Source: Pseudosulfitobacter koreensis (GTDB lineage: Bacteria > Pseudomonadota > Alphaproteobacteria > Rhodobacterales > Rhodobacteraceae). Taken from it: 64,000 bases of DNA. Positions 46,458-54,484 of the stretch are shown in pieces (the first letter of the stretch is position 1; the number at the start of each line of letters is the position of its first letter). The position numbers and the translations under genes were made by a program. The notes below the pieces were generated by a model, which had not been told where the DNA came from, did not search any database, and was given only the letters and a program-made list of their open reading frames with translations. The stretch is from assembly GCF_024733015.1 (NCBI RefSeq), contig NZ_JANKJG010000010.1:62001-126000 (forward strand), written 5' to 3'.

Positions 46458-47699
46458 CTAGGCCGCCTTGGCTTCGTCGGATTTTGTTTCATGAATAGAC
46501 GCTGCCAATTTGGCAATTTCACGGCGCAGCGGGTTTTTTGGTGCCGAAGAGGCCAGGGGAAGTCCGTGGTCCGCCCCTTGTGTGATCTGTTTGCCGCCAT
46601 CGGGCAGCGACAGTTCGATCGCCACCTCCAGGCTTTCGGCCATGCGTTTGACACGGCCCTTGCCGCTTAGGTCGGTAAATTTCGGGGCGCGGTTCAGCAC
46701 ATAGCGGAGCTTTTCCGCGGGCAGCTCTTCGGACTGCAAGGCGCGCTTGAAGCGCAGGGTGTTCTGGGCCGACCGCATGTCGAGCTCGATGGTGGCGAAA
46801 TAGACGTGCGCCGCGTGCAGCACGGTTTCGGTCCATTGCACCAGCGTCGAGGGCATGTCGACGACCACGTAATCAAAGTGGCTGCGCGCCATGTCGATCA
46901 CGCGGGCGATGTCCTCGACCGAAATCAGGTCAAGCGGCAGCATGTCGGACGGGGCCGTGAGAACGTGCAGCTTGTCGTTGAAGGTCAGCAGCGACTGGCC
47001 AAAGGTTTCGTCGTCCATGCTTTCGGTGTCGGACAGCATTTCATAGACGGCCTCGCGGCGGGGCAGGTCGAGAAAGGTCGAGACCGATCCGAACTGCAGA
47101 TCCAGATCCAGCAGGCAGACCGACGGGGGCTTTTTGCCCTTTTTCTCAAGGATCGCCAGTTCCCATGCCAGGTTGGTCGCCAATGTCGTGGCACCCGTGC
47201 CGCCAGCCAACCCGTGCACGACGATGACCGCGCCTTCCTTGCTGGTGCCGGCCTTGAGGGACGGCGCCGACGCTTCGGGCTTGGCGGGCTCTTCGGGGGT
47301 GCGGATGCGCTCGATGGCGCGCTCCAGCTCTTTTTCGGGAAGAGGGTAGGGGATGAACTCGTCCGCGCCCTTGCGCAGCAACGTGTGCAGCGAGGCGGGG
47401 GTCATGTCTTCGGCGATCAGGATGACCTTGATCTTGCGGGCCTTGGCCTGCGTGATGATCTCGGACATCAGAACAAGGTCCTGCTCGTCCTCGTGGTCCA
47501 TCGCCAGGGCAATGAATTCGAGGGCCTCTGCCTCGGGTTGGCCGAAGAAGGCAAGCGCCTCGGCAAAGCCAAGATCGCCCCATGCTTCGCCAAGTGCCGT
47601 TTCCATGTCCTCGATCAGCAGATCAAAGTTCTGCACATCGCGGCTGACGGTGCAAGCGACGATCGGGGCGGTCTGTGGTGGTGGCATGACACTGCTCAT
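46458..47699 (-). CDS. cpaE: Tad locus polar localisation protein CpaE/TadZ
   Basis: A 413-residue protein with an N-terminal receiver-like domain (about 10-130) and a C-terminal MinD/ParA-like domain. The deviant P-loop is HGLAGGTGATTLA (162-174): the lysines of the usual KGGxGKT are missing, as described for several TadZ/CpaE proteins. It marks the site of pilus assembly. AAGGAAG precedes the ATG at 47697-47699. A 204-base gap upstream separates it from the OmpA-like gene, so it may have its own promoter. Confidence 0.9.
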   Translation of the reverse strand: MSSVMPPPQTAPIVACTVSRDVQNFDLLIEDMETALGEAWGDLGFAEALAFFGQPEAEALEFIALAMDHEDEQDLVLMSEIITQAKARKIKVILIAEDMTPASLHTLLRKGADEFIPYPLPEKELERAIERIRTPEEPAKPEASAPSLKAGTSKEGAVIVVHGLAGGTGATTLATNLAWELAILEKKGKKPPSVCLLDLDLQFGSVSTFLDLPRREAVYEMLSDTESMDDETFGQSLLTFNDKLHVLTAPSDMLPLDLISVEDIARVIDMARSHFDYVVVDMPSTLVQWTETVLHAAHVYFATIELDMRSAQNTLRFKRALQSEELPAEKLRYVLNRAPKFTDLSGKGRVKRMAESLEVAIELSLPDGGKQITQGADHGLPLASSAPKNPLRREIAKLAASIHETKSDEAKAA

Positions 47700-47876
47700 T
47701 ACCTAACTTCCTTTTGTCAAAGGGTTGGGCAAGCAATGTTCAGGCTATATGTTCTGCCCGATTCTACCTGACCCTGCCACATCTGGTGCAAAGCACCGAA
47801 CGCAGCTGTCCCATTAAAGGTAAAATCGCAGCTAATCTGGGCAGGAATGGGGCCAAAAGGGCCCAATTGTTAGGAA

Positions 47877-47894
47877 TCTCGGCACGATCCGAGA
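47877..47894 (-). terminator. Hairpin after the OmpA-like gene, weak terminator
   Basis: TCTCGG-CACGAT-CCGAGA: a perfect six-bp stem ten bases after the OmpA-like stop on the minus strand, with only TTCC following. A second stem, GGGCC-AAAAG-GGCCC, lies just beyond. It may reduce read-through into cpaE. Confidence 0.4.
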
Positions 47895-47903
47895 AAGTCG
47901 CGC

Positions 47904-48563
47904 TTATTGTTCAGCCAGCCCTTCGGTGGTGTTGGACAGCTGGCTGGGCGGCACGGCAGAGGCGATGTAATCGCGGTAGATGATCTCGGCATATTTGCCG
48001 TCCAGCACCTGCGGGTGACGCGCGACAAAGCCCGACACTTCGGTGACCGTGCGACGATTGCGCCGCTCGCGGCCCTGCGTCACGATCAGCGGCTGGGTTT
48101 CGCCAAAAGACGCCACCGCTTCGAGACGGCTGCGCGAAATGCCCAGCGATGTCAGGTAATGCACGACCGCATTGGCGCGGGCCAGGCCCAGCCTGCGGTT
48201 GTAGGCCGCCGATCCCACCAGATCGGTGTGACCGTAGACGCGAAACCGGATTTCGGGGAACTGGCGTATCCAGTCGGCCTGTTGACGCAGCACCGCCTGG
48301 GCGGTTCCGTCCAGTTGCGCGCTGTTGAAGGCGAAAGTCACGACCGATGTGACCTCGCCCGCAAAGCGGTTTGCCAGATCAAGCGTGTATTGCGCTTCGC
48401 CGTTCATGATCAATGTGTTGTTGTGCGTGGCCGCGCCAAACGTCCCGTTGTCCAGCGATGCCCCCGCCTCGCGGTGGAACTGGGTATAGACCGGGTCGGT
48501 CGAGGTCGTGCACGCGGAGAGGGCGGCCACGAGGGCCAGCGCTGAAACACATTGGTTTTTCAT
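47904..48563 (-). CDS. OmpA-family lipoprotein in the CpaD position of the tad locus
   Basis: A 219-residue protein with signal peptide and lipobox LSAC (C18). The middle part (about 88-180) is an OmpA-type peptidoglycan-binding domain with FRVYGHTDLVGSAAYNRRLGLARA. The C-terminal 40 residues are unique. The start is ATG at 48561-48563; a longer frame to 48581 has no ribosome site. In Tad loci the gene after the secretin is usually cpaD/rcpB, an outer-membrane protein; here an OmpA-like lipoprotein occupies that slot and probably ties the secretin to the cell wall. Confidence 0.82.
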   Translation of the reverse strand: MKNQCVSALALVAALSACTTSTDPVYTQFHREAGASLDNGTFGAATHNNTLIMNGEAQYTLDLANRFAGEVTSVVTFAFNSAQLDGTAQAVLRQQADWIRQFPEIRFRVYGHTDLVGSAAYNRRLGLARANAVVHYLTSLGISRSRLEAVASFGETQPLIVTQGRERRNRRTVTEVSGFVARHPQVLDGKYAEIIYRDYIASAVPPSQLSNTTEGLAEQ

Positions 48564-48585
48564 GATATTTGGGCCTCGCATCGCC

Positions 48586-50019
48586 TTAATCCATCACATA
48601 GCCGTAGGAACCGCTGAAATCCTGTTTGGCAACTTCGCCAGCGGCACCTTTTTTCGGTGCCCGCGTTCCACCGACCACGCGGCCATGCAGAAACAGGTCT
48701 TTCTCGGTCGGGATCAAAATCCGGTCCGTGGGCAGGGCCAGGGCTTCTCCGCGTGTCGGCGTCACCAGATGGGCGGTGATGATGATCACCAGTTCGGTCT
48801 GGTTGCGCTGGTAAGAGGACGAGCGGAAGAGGGCGCCCAGCACCGGAACATCGCCAAGCCACGGAAGCTGGGAGTTGTTGTCGGTAAAGTCGTCCTGCAA
48901 GAGCCCGGCAATCGCAAAGCTTTCGCCGTCGCGCATTTCGACGGTCGTCGATGTCTCGCGGCGGGTGAACGCGTCGATGTTGAAGCCGTTGACCGAAAAG
49001 CCGTTGGTCGGGTCGATGGCCGACACCGCCGCCTGCAGTTCGAGGTTGATCAGATCCTTGTCCACCACGCGGGGGATAAAGTTCAGCTCGATGCCGAAGG
49101 GTTTGTATTCGACCGTGATCGTGTCGTTATCTTGGCTGACGGGCACGGGATATTCGCCACCTGCCAGAAACTTTGCCTCTTGTCCCGACAGGGCCACGAG
49201 GTTGGGTTCGGCAAGGGTGCGCACGGCGCCCTTGGTTTCAAGTGCTTCGAGCAGGATGCCGACTTGTGTCGACCCCGCGTTGAAGCCGAAAAGAACCGCG
49301 CCCGCGTTGGAGTTCGCGGCGGGAATGTTGCCCGACAGCGAATTGGACACACCGCCAGAGGTGCTGGTCGTGCCGGTGCCGCCGCTGATCCCCAGATCGC
49401 CGCCCAGGGTCGTGCCGTTGATTGCAAGCGAGGAGCTCAGCGATTTCGACACGGAGCGCTGCATCTCGGCAAAGCGGACCTTCAGCATCACCTGCTGAAT
49501 GCCACCCACGCTCATCAGGTTGGAAACCCGTTCCGGCGCATAGCGCGCGGCCAGATCCAGAGCCCGTTGCAGGTGCGCGGTCGACGATACGGTGCCCGAA
49601 AGCACGATGCCGTCGTTGGCGGTGCGCACTTCGATGTTTTCGCCGGGCAGGATCTGCCGCAGGCGTTCCTTGAATTCCGAAATGTCGGCTGAGACGCGGA
49701 CCTCGACGTTGGTGATCAATTGCCCCGACGCATCGAGCAAGGTCAGCGTCGTCAGTCCGGGCGATTTGCCCAGGACATATATGGTACGGTCGGACAGCGA
49801 CGAAATGTCGGCGATGGCCGGGTTTGCGATGCTGAGTTCCGAAAATGGTATATCGCTTTCGACCACCACGGCGCGGTTCATCGGTACGCTCAGCGTGCTG
49901 GACGTGCCCTTTTTCACCACACGTAACGTGTCGGCCTGCGCAGAATGTGTCAGCGCCAACGGTGCAGCCGTCAGCGTAAGGCCCAAAAGAGCCATCTTAA
50001 TAAATCTATTCAATGTCAT
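48586..50019 (-). CDS. cpaC: Tad outer-membrane secretin RcpA/CpaC
   Basis: A 477-residue exported protein: signal peptide (1-29, AQA-D), the pilus/secretin N-terminal domain (about 30-115), a BON-like segment (about 120-190), and the secretin channel domain (about 235-440) with VGILLEALETKGAVRTLAEPN-type sequence. It forms the pore for the Flp pilus. Preceded by a 203-base gap that contains a terminator after cpaB, so it may be expressed at a lower level or from its own promoter. Confidence 0.94.
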   Translation of the reverse strand: MTLNRFIKMALLGLTLTAAPLALTHSAQADTLRVVKKGTSSTLSVPMNRAVVVESDIPFSELSIANPAIADISSLSDRTIYVLGKSPGLTTLTLLDASGQLITNVEVRVSADISEFKERLRQILPGENIEVRTANDGIVLSGTVSSTAHLQRALDLAARYAPERVSNLMSVGGIQQVMLKVRFAEMQRSVSKSLSSSLAINGTTLGGDLGISGGTGTTSTSGGVSNSLSGNIPAANSNAGAVLFGFNAGSTQVGILLEALETKGAVRTLAEPNLVALSGQEAKFLAGGEYPVPVSQDNDTITVEYKPFGIELNFIPRVVDKDLINLELQAAVSAIDPTNGFSVNGFNIDAFTRRETSTTVEMRDGESFAIAGLLQDDFTDNNSQLPWLGDVPVLGALFRSSSYQRNQTELVIIITAHLVTPTRGEALALPTDRILIPTEKDLFLHGRVVGGTRAPKKGAAGEVAKQDFSGSYGYVMD

Positions 50020-50154
50020 TGTGACCTGCCCTTTTGATCACGCCTGGATTGGGTCTTGGTGCCCTGAATTGTCACGACCATGCGCCAGTTTGGTTTTTTA
50101 TGCAAGAATCAACGGCTTCGCACCCTTGGTTTATGTGGATAACTGGCAACAGGT

Positions 50155-50190
50155 GCAAAAATGACAAGACCGCCAGCGTCGGGCGGTCTT
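50155..50190 (-). terminator. Rho-independent terminator after cpaB
   Basis: A perfect nine-bp stem, AAGACCGCC (50166-50174) with GGCGGTCTT (50182-50190), followed on the minus strand by GTCATTTTTGC. It lies 33 bases after the cpaB stop and before cpaC. Confidence 0.75.
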
Positions 50191-50222
50191 GGGTAAGATC
50201 ATGATAACGCGCCGCTTTGTCG

Positions 50223-51077
50223 TCAGTTCGTGCAAGGGATCGGAATCTCGACAACCTCGGCACCGCGACGGGTTCTGATGGTGCAGACCTCTTTGGCCTT
50301 CACTTCGGCGGCAACTTCCTCGGCGGCGATGCCCAGCAAGGTGCGCTGGTCGATCTCGATTGCTCCGGCCACGGTGTCGTCGTCGGTGCCGACCAGCGAC
50401 AGGGCCAGACGGCCCGTCGATTGCGCCTGTGCAAGGGCTGCGACCTGTTCGGGTTTCACCGCGACGGTCACGGTCTGGGCAATCACGGCGCCGTAGGAAT
50501 CGCCCGCGGCGGACTGGTCGATGGCGATCAGTTTGACGCCCGGCTCGATCAACTTGGTCACTTCGCTGCTTTCCGACAGGCTGCGGCTGACTTGCCCGGT
50601 CCAATAGACGTCTACGCGGTCGCCCGGTCGCAAGAAGCCCGAAACGCCGCTGGCCACGTCGACCTTGATCGCAAAGGCGCGCATGCCGCGTTCCAGCCGC
50701 GAGGTAAGGCCAGCCTCTTCGCCAGGTTCCGTAACCTTGATGGCAAGGATCGCCTCGTCTTTTTCCATGGCGCGCAGGACCACACGTTCTTTCGGCTGCC
50801 CTTCGGGCCAAAGCGCGTTGTCGATGGTGAACGCCCCCTCGGGGATCGCGTTTTCCGGCCAGTTGACCGCGCGCACATCCTCTTGGGTGAATGTCTCGCC
50901 ATATTTCAGGGCGCGGTCCGCGACATAGACCTCGACCGTGGGCACGATTTCGGCACGTGCCGCGCGTTCCCTGGCCAGTTCGGCCTGATAGGCCCCGATG
51001 TAGTTCTTGGCCATGTAAACGGCGCCGCCTGCAAGGGCGATGCCAAGGATCAGGACCATTCCAAATACAGCACGCAT
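50223..51077 (-). CDS. cpaB: Flp pilus assembly protein CpaB/RcpC
   Basis: A 284-residue protein anchored by an N-terminal membrane helix (about 5-24), with a SAF-type domain (about 46-112; VYVADRALKYGETFTQEDV) and the RcpC/CpaB C-terminal region. Two cysteines close to the C-terminus (CTIRTRRG...PIPCTN) could form a disulfide. It works in the periplasm together with the secretin. The start is ATG at 51075-51077; flp1 lies 208 bases upstream. Confidence 0.92.
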   Translation of the reverse strand: MRAVFGMVLILGIALAGGAVYMAKNYIGAYQAELARERAARAEIVPTVEVYVADRALKYGETFTQEDVRAVNWPENAIPEGAFTIDNALWPEGQPKERVVLRAMEKDEAILAIKVTEPGEEAGLTSRLERGMRAFAIKVDVASGVSGFLRPGDRVDVYWTGQVSRSLSESSEVTKLIEPGVKLIAIDQSAAGDSYGAVIAQTVTVAVKPEQVAALAQAQSTGRLALSLVGTDDDTVAGAIEIDQRTLLGIAAEEVAAEVKAKEVCTIRTRRGAEVVEIPIPCTN

Positions 51078-51225
51078 GTGAATACCTCTAGCTCGATGTC
51101 TGGCGTCCGGATGCCCGGCGCGCCTGTTTTTTCAACGCTTACCATACAGGGGTAATGTGGCAAAAACTGGGGCGCGGCGTGGCCTGCTGGTGACACTTGG
51201 AAACAATTTCCGCCCCATGTACGAA

Positions 51226-51252
51226 CGCCGCGTCCGGGTGAGGGGCGCGGCG
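51226..51252 (-). terminator. Hairpin after flp1, possible partial terminator
   Basis: CGCCGCG at 51226-51232 pairs with CGCGGCG at 51246-51252 around a 13-base loop. There is no clear T run on the minus strand (TTCGT), so termination is likely incomplete. Confidence 0.4.
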
Positions 51253-51285
51253 TGTGTTCGATCTGGTGCGGCAGACCGCTCCGTG

Positions 51286-51468
51286 TCAGTTGGTGGGCAC
51301 GTAGTTCGAAAGAAACGCTCCGATGCCGTCCGCGGTGTTGATGCCGGCATTCGTCAGGGCCAGGATCACACCCAGCGCCAGACCGACAATCAGGGCAGTC
51401 AGGACGACCCAGTCGACCGTGACGGCACCGTTTTCTTCGGAACGGATCTTGCTTATGAATTTTCGCAT
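51286..51468 (-). CDS. flp1: Flp/Fap family pilin, copy 1
   Basis: A 60-residue prepilin. A basic leader (MRKFISKIRSEENG) ends in G14, the expected CpaA cut site, followed by AVTVDW and a long hydrophobic helix (about 20-40). The residue at +5 after the cut is Asp (D19), where Flp pilins usually have Glu, and it is followed by Trp rather than Tyr or Phe. It forms the pilus fibre. It lies downstream of flp2 with a terminator between them and upstream of cpaB. Confidence 0.9.
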   Translation of the reverse strand: MRKFISKIRSEENGAVTVDWVVLTALIVGLALGVILALTNAGINTADGIGAFLSNYVPTN

Positions 51469-51516
51469 ATCGATTTTCCCATTGTCCGGAAACTGCGACC
51501 GCCCCCTGAAGGGAAC

Positions 51517-51553
51517 AAAAAAAGCCGCGTCCTGCGTGCAGAACGCGGCCTTT
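51517..51553 (-). terminator. Strong Rho-independent terminator between flp2 and flp1
   Basis: GCCGCGT (51524-51530) and CTGC pair with GCAG and ACGCGGC (51543-51549), one mismatch, followed on the minus strand by seven T (51523-51517). Transcripts from flp2 should largely stop here. Confidence 0.85.
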
Positions 51554-51583
51554 GAAAGCTTTGACCTTGGTAAGCGGGTCAGC

Positions 51584-51766
51584 TTACTCGGTGACGGAGA
51601 TGCCGCCGAGAACCGAAGCTGTTTTCGATGTCAGGTTCGACGAACCGGTTTCGATCGAAGTGTATGCGGCACCGGCCAGAGCGACGACGGCGGCGGTCAG
51701 CACAACCCAGTCAACAGTCACGGCACCATCGTCGTTCTTACGGAAGTTTTTGAAAAATTTTGTCAT
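51584..51766 (-). CDS. flp2: Flp/Fap family pilin, copy 2 (promoter-proximal)
   Basis: A 60-residue prepilin closely related to flp1: leader MTKFFKNFRKNDDG, cleavage after G14, then AVTVDWVVLTA identical to copy 1, again with Asp at +5. The mature C-terminal half differs (Ala/Thr/Ser-rich). The start at 51764-51766 has GGAGGG seven bases upstream, stronger than flp1, and it is the first gene after the likely promoter. It is therefore probably the major pilin. Confidence 0.9.
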   Translation of the reverse strand: MTKFFKNFRKNDDGAVTVDWVVLTAAVVALAGAAYTSIETGSSNLTSKTASVLGGISVTE

Positions 51767-52133
51767 CGTAGTGTCCCTCCAAAGGATCAGTATGTTATGT
51801 TCAACCTTGTCTGCTCTGTGTGGGCCGCTCTCTCTCATTGGCCCGTGCTCGACTTGGTATGACCCTATATAGCCGTCTGATTGGGGCGTGAATTTGGCGT
51901 CAATTCGGATATATTATGGTGCGCAGTTTTTTTCGGAAACAGTGGGTTAAGGCATTGTTTCGGAACGATTATTTTTTTTCCAAAAAATGGAACCGCAGTG
52001 CTCTGTGATCGAAATCCAACAAAATGTGTTCGTTTGGCCATGTTTGGCGGCTGATTTTCTGGTTTCAACAGCAGTTTCCTGCGATGCTGGCGGCAATTAA
52101 AAACAATAGCCGGGCAAATAGCAGGTCCTTGAT
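51767..52133. other. 367-base AT-rich gap upstream of flp2 and the transglycosylase gene
   Basis: Clearly AT-richer than the rest of the window, with T and A runs at 51930, 51970 and 51983. On the minus strand a TATATA lies at 51870-51875, about 105 bases before flp2, but no good -35 is spaced 16-18 bases from it. It must hold the divergent promoters for flp2 and for the plus-strand gene at 52134. I see no gene here. Confidence 0.5.
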
Positions 52134-52949
52134 ATGCGATTTTTTGTGATTCCCCTGCTGGGGGCTGCGCTTTTGTGTGCACCTGTGTGTGCCGAAACGC
52201 CCGCACCCTTCCCCGATTTCCAGGCAAAGCGGGTCAAACCGCCCAAAGCGGGCGTGAAAAAGCGAATCACGATCCAGATCGAAGCGCCCCCCGTGGTCGC
52301 AGCTGTGCCCGCACCCCCCGCAGGACCCGGCACGCCACCTGCAACGCCCGGCATCCCGCGTCCGGCAACAGGAACCTACGACTGGTTCTGGGAAAAGGTC
52401 TCGCCGGATCTGGCGCAGTCCAGCGCCGGACGGCTGGAGGAGGCGATGGCCGCGATCAGCACAGGCGGCGTCGCAGCCCCCCGTTTGCAGCAGATGCAGG
52501 GCATAGCAAAGGCGCAGGGCGTCGAGATTCTGAAATCCACCATCGGCACGCGGGTCTCGCCAGCGCTGGTGCTGGCCGTGATGACCGTGGAAAGCGCCGG
52601 CAAGCCCGATGCGGTCAGCCGGGCAGGGGCCAAGGGGTTGATGCAGCTGATGCCCGACACCGCCGCGCGGTTCGGTGTTCTGGACAGTCTGGTGGCCGCC
52701 GACAACATCAGGGGCGGCGTCGCTTACCTTGATTGGCTGATGGGCAAGTTCGATCACGACCCGATACTGGTGCTGGCCGGATACAATGCGGGCGAGGGGT
52801 CGGTGCAGACCCATGCCGGTGTGCCGCCCTTTGCCGAGACCCGCGATTATGTTCCGAAGGTGCTGGCGGCGTTTCAGGTGGCGCGCGGGCTGTGCCTGAC
52901 GCCGCCGCAGTTGATCAGCGACGGTTGTGTCTTTGCGGCGATGAACTAG
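52134..52949 (+). CDS. Lytic transglycosylase (SLT domain)
   Basis: A 271-residue exported enzyme cutting the MurNAc-GlcNAc bond of peptidoglycan. It has a signal peptide (1-20), a proline-rich linker (about 50-80), a helical region, and an SLT domain (about 138-260) with the catalytic glutamate E153 in VMTVESAGKP, then GAKGLMQLMPDTA and AGYNAGEGSV. It is divergent from the tad locus, and such enzymes often open the wall for envelope machines, so a role with the Flp pilus is possible but unproven. Confidence 0.88.
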   Translation: MRFFVIPLLGAALLCAPVCAETPAPFPDFQAKRVKPPKAGVKKRITIQIEAPPVVAAVPAPPAGPGTPPATPGIPRPATGTYDWFWEKVSPDLAQSSAGRLEEAMAAISTGGVAAPRLQQMQGIAKAQGVEILKSTIGTRVSPALVLAVMTVESAGKPDAVSRAGAKGLMQLMPDTAARFGVLDSLVAADNIRGGVAYLDWLMGKFDHDPILVLAGYNAGEGSVQTHAGVPPFAETRDYVPKVLAAFQVARGLCLTPPQLISDGCVFAAMN

Positions 52950-52971
52950 GCGCAAAGTCAGGCGGACATGC

Positions 52972-52998
52972 AAAAGGGGGCCGCGACGGGCCCCCCTC
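52972..52998. terminator. Bidirectional terminator between convergent genes
   Basis: GGGGGCC (52976-52982) pairs with GGCCCCC (52989-52995). On the minus strand the stem is followed by TTTTG, serving scoB; on the plus strand it ends the transglycosylase transcript. Confidence 0.65.
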
Positions 52999-53014
52999 TC
53001 TTGATTGCTCAGTC

Positions 53015-53638
53015 TCAGACGATGGTGGCTTCGGTCGCCGCGCGCAGCTCGTCCTCGGTGACGCCCTCGGCGCATTCCACGATTCGCAGGCCGCCCTCGA
53101 CCACGTCGAGCACGCCAAGGTTGGTGATGATCCGATCAACCACGCCCTTGCCGGTCAGCGGCAGCGTGCAATCCTTCAGCACCTTGGATTCTCCCGCCTT
53201 GTTCTGGTGGTCCATGACCACGATCACACGGCCCACGCCCGCGACCAGATCCATCGCACCGCCCATGCCCTTGACCAGCTTGCCGGGGATCATCCAGTTC
53301 GCCAGGTCGCCGTTTTCGGCCACTTCCATCGCACCCAGGATCGCCGCAGCAATCTTGCCGCCGCGGATCATGCCGAACGACATGGCGCTGTCGAAATAGG
53401 CCGTGCGCGACAGTTCGGTGATGGTCTGCTTGCCCGCGTTGATCAGGTCTGCGTCTTCTTCGCCTTCGAACGGGAACGGGCCCATGCCTAGCATGCCATT
53501 TTCCGATTGCAGGGTGATGTCCTTGTCGCCGACATAGTTGGCCACCAGCGTCGGAATGCCGATGCCGAGGTTCACGTACATGCCGTCTTCAAGCTCTTGT
53601 GCCGCGCGTGCGGCCATCTGATTGCGATCCCAGGGCAT
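53015..53638 (-). CDS. scoB: 3-oxoacid CoA-transferase subunit B
   Basis: A 207-residue beta subunit of the family I CoA-transferase. The catalytic glutamate that forms the CoA thioester is E46 in QSENGMLGMGP. With subunit A it moves CoA from succinyl-CoA to acetoacetate for ketone body or short-chain acid use. The start is ATG at 53636-53638, overlapping the TAA of scoA by one base; a longer frame to 53800 is within scoA. Confidence 0.93.
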   Translation of the reverse strand: MPWDRNQMAARAAQELEDGMYVNLGIGIPTLVANYVGDKDITLQSENGMLGMGPFPFEGEEDADLINAGKQTITELSRTAYFDSAMSFGMIRGGKIAAAILGAMEVAENGDLANWMIPGKLVKGMGGAMDLVAGVGRVIVVMDHQNKAGESKVLKDCTLPLTGKGVVDRIITNLGVLDVVEGGLRIVECAEGVTEDELRAATEATIV

Positions 53639-54342
53639 TACTTTTCCTCCTGCGGGCGTGTCGTGCGTTGTTCGATGCGCTTTTCGTGCTGCCCCTGAAT
53701 GATGCGGTGCACATAGATGCCGGGCAGGTGGATGCTGTCGGGGTCGAGCGAGCCGCGCGGCACGATCTCTTCGACCTCGACGACGCAGACCTTGCCGCAC
53801 ATCGCTGCGGGCGGGTTGAAGTTGCGGGCGGTCTTGCGGAACACCAGGTTGCCGGTGTCGTCGGCCTTCCAGGCCTTGACGATCGACAGGTCCGCGACGA
53901 TGCCGCGTTCCAGGATGTAATCCTCGCCGTGGAAGGTCTTCACTTCCTTGCCCTCGGCGATCTGGGTGCCGACGCCGGTTTTCGTGTAGAAACCGGGAAT
54001 GCCCGACCCGCCAGCGCGCATCCGTTCGGCCAATGTGCCCTGCGGGTTGAATTCCAGCTCAAGCTCGCCGCCGAGATACTGGCGCATGAACTCCTTGTTC
54101 TCGCCGACATAGGACGAGATCATCTTCTTGACCTGTTTGGTCTGCAGCAGGATGCCGATGCCGAAATCATCGACGCCCGCGTTGTTCGACGCGAATGTCA
54201 GATCCTTGGTGCCTGCGTCCCTGATCGCCTGGAGCAGCAGTTCGGGGATGCCGCAGAGGCCAAAGCCACCCGCCGCGATCAACATGCCATCCGAAAGAAC
54301 GCCTTCCAGCGCCTCGGCGGCGGAGCCATAGACTTTTTTCAC
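53638..54342 (-). CDS. scoA: 3-oxoacid CoA-transferase subunit A
   Basis: A 234-residue alpha subunit. The CoA-binding motif GGFGLCGIPE (25-34) and the signature NNAGVDDFGIG (53-63) match succinyl-CoA:3-ketoacid transferases. It is the upstream partner of scoB, overlapping by one base. A 142-base gap separates it from the topA stop; no specific signal is evident there besides the topA hairpin. Confidence 0.94.
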   Translation of the reverse strand: MKKVYGSAAEALEGVLSDGMLIAAGGFGLCGIPELLLQAIRDAGTKDLTFASNNAGVDDFGIGILLQTKQVKKMISSYVGENKEFMRQYLGGELELEFNPQGTLAERMRAGGSGIPGFYTKTGVGTQIAEGKEVKTFHGEDYILERGIVADLSIVKAWKADDTGNLVFRKTARNFNPPAAMCGKVCVVEVEEIVPRGSLDPDSIHLPGIYVHRIIQGQHEKRIEQRTTRPQEEK

Positions 54343-54439
54343 GAATATCCCCTTGTTGTCAGTGTCCCGAGACTTCTGACCTTAGGTCGCCTTGGTGTCA
54401 ACATGACCCGGCGGCTCTGGAAGGGGGGCTGGGAGGATG

Positions 54440-54479
54440 TTACCGCCACCAGTCGCAGTTCGCGAGGTGGTGGCGGTAA
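54440..54479 (-). terminator. Hairpin after topA
   Basis: TTACCGCCACC (54440-54450) pairs perfectly with GGTGGCGGTAA (54469-54479) over an 18-base loop, five bases after the topA stop on the minus strand. The T run is weak. Confidence 0.55.
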
Positions 54480-54484
54480 AGGGG

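Noticed and set aside
46458..47699. ParA-like protein as a plasmid partition gene
   Set aside because: It has an N-terminal receiver-like domain, a lysine-less P-loop and tad neighbours, so it is CpaE/TadZ; no parB or origin is near.
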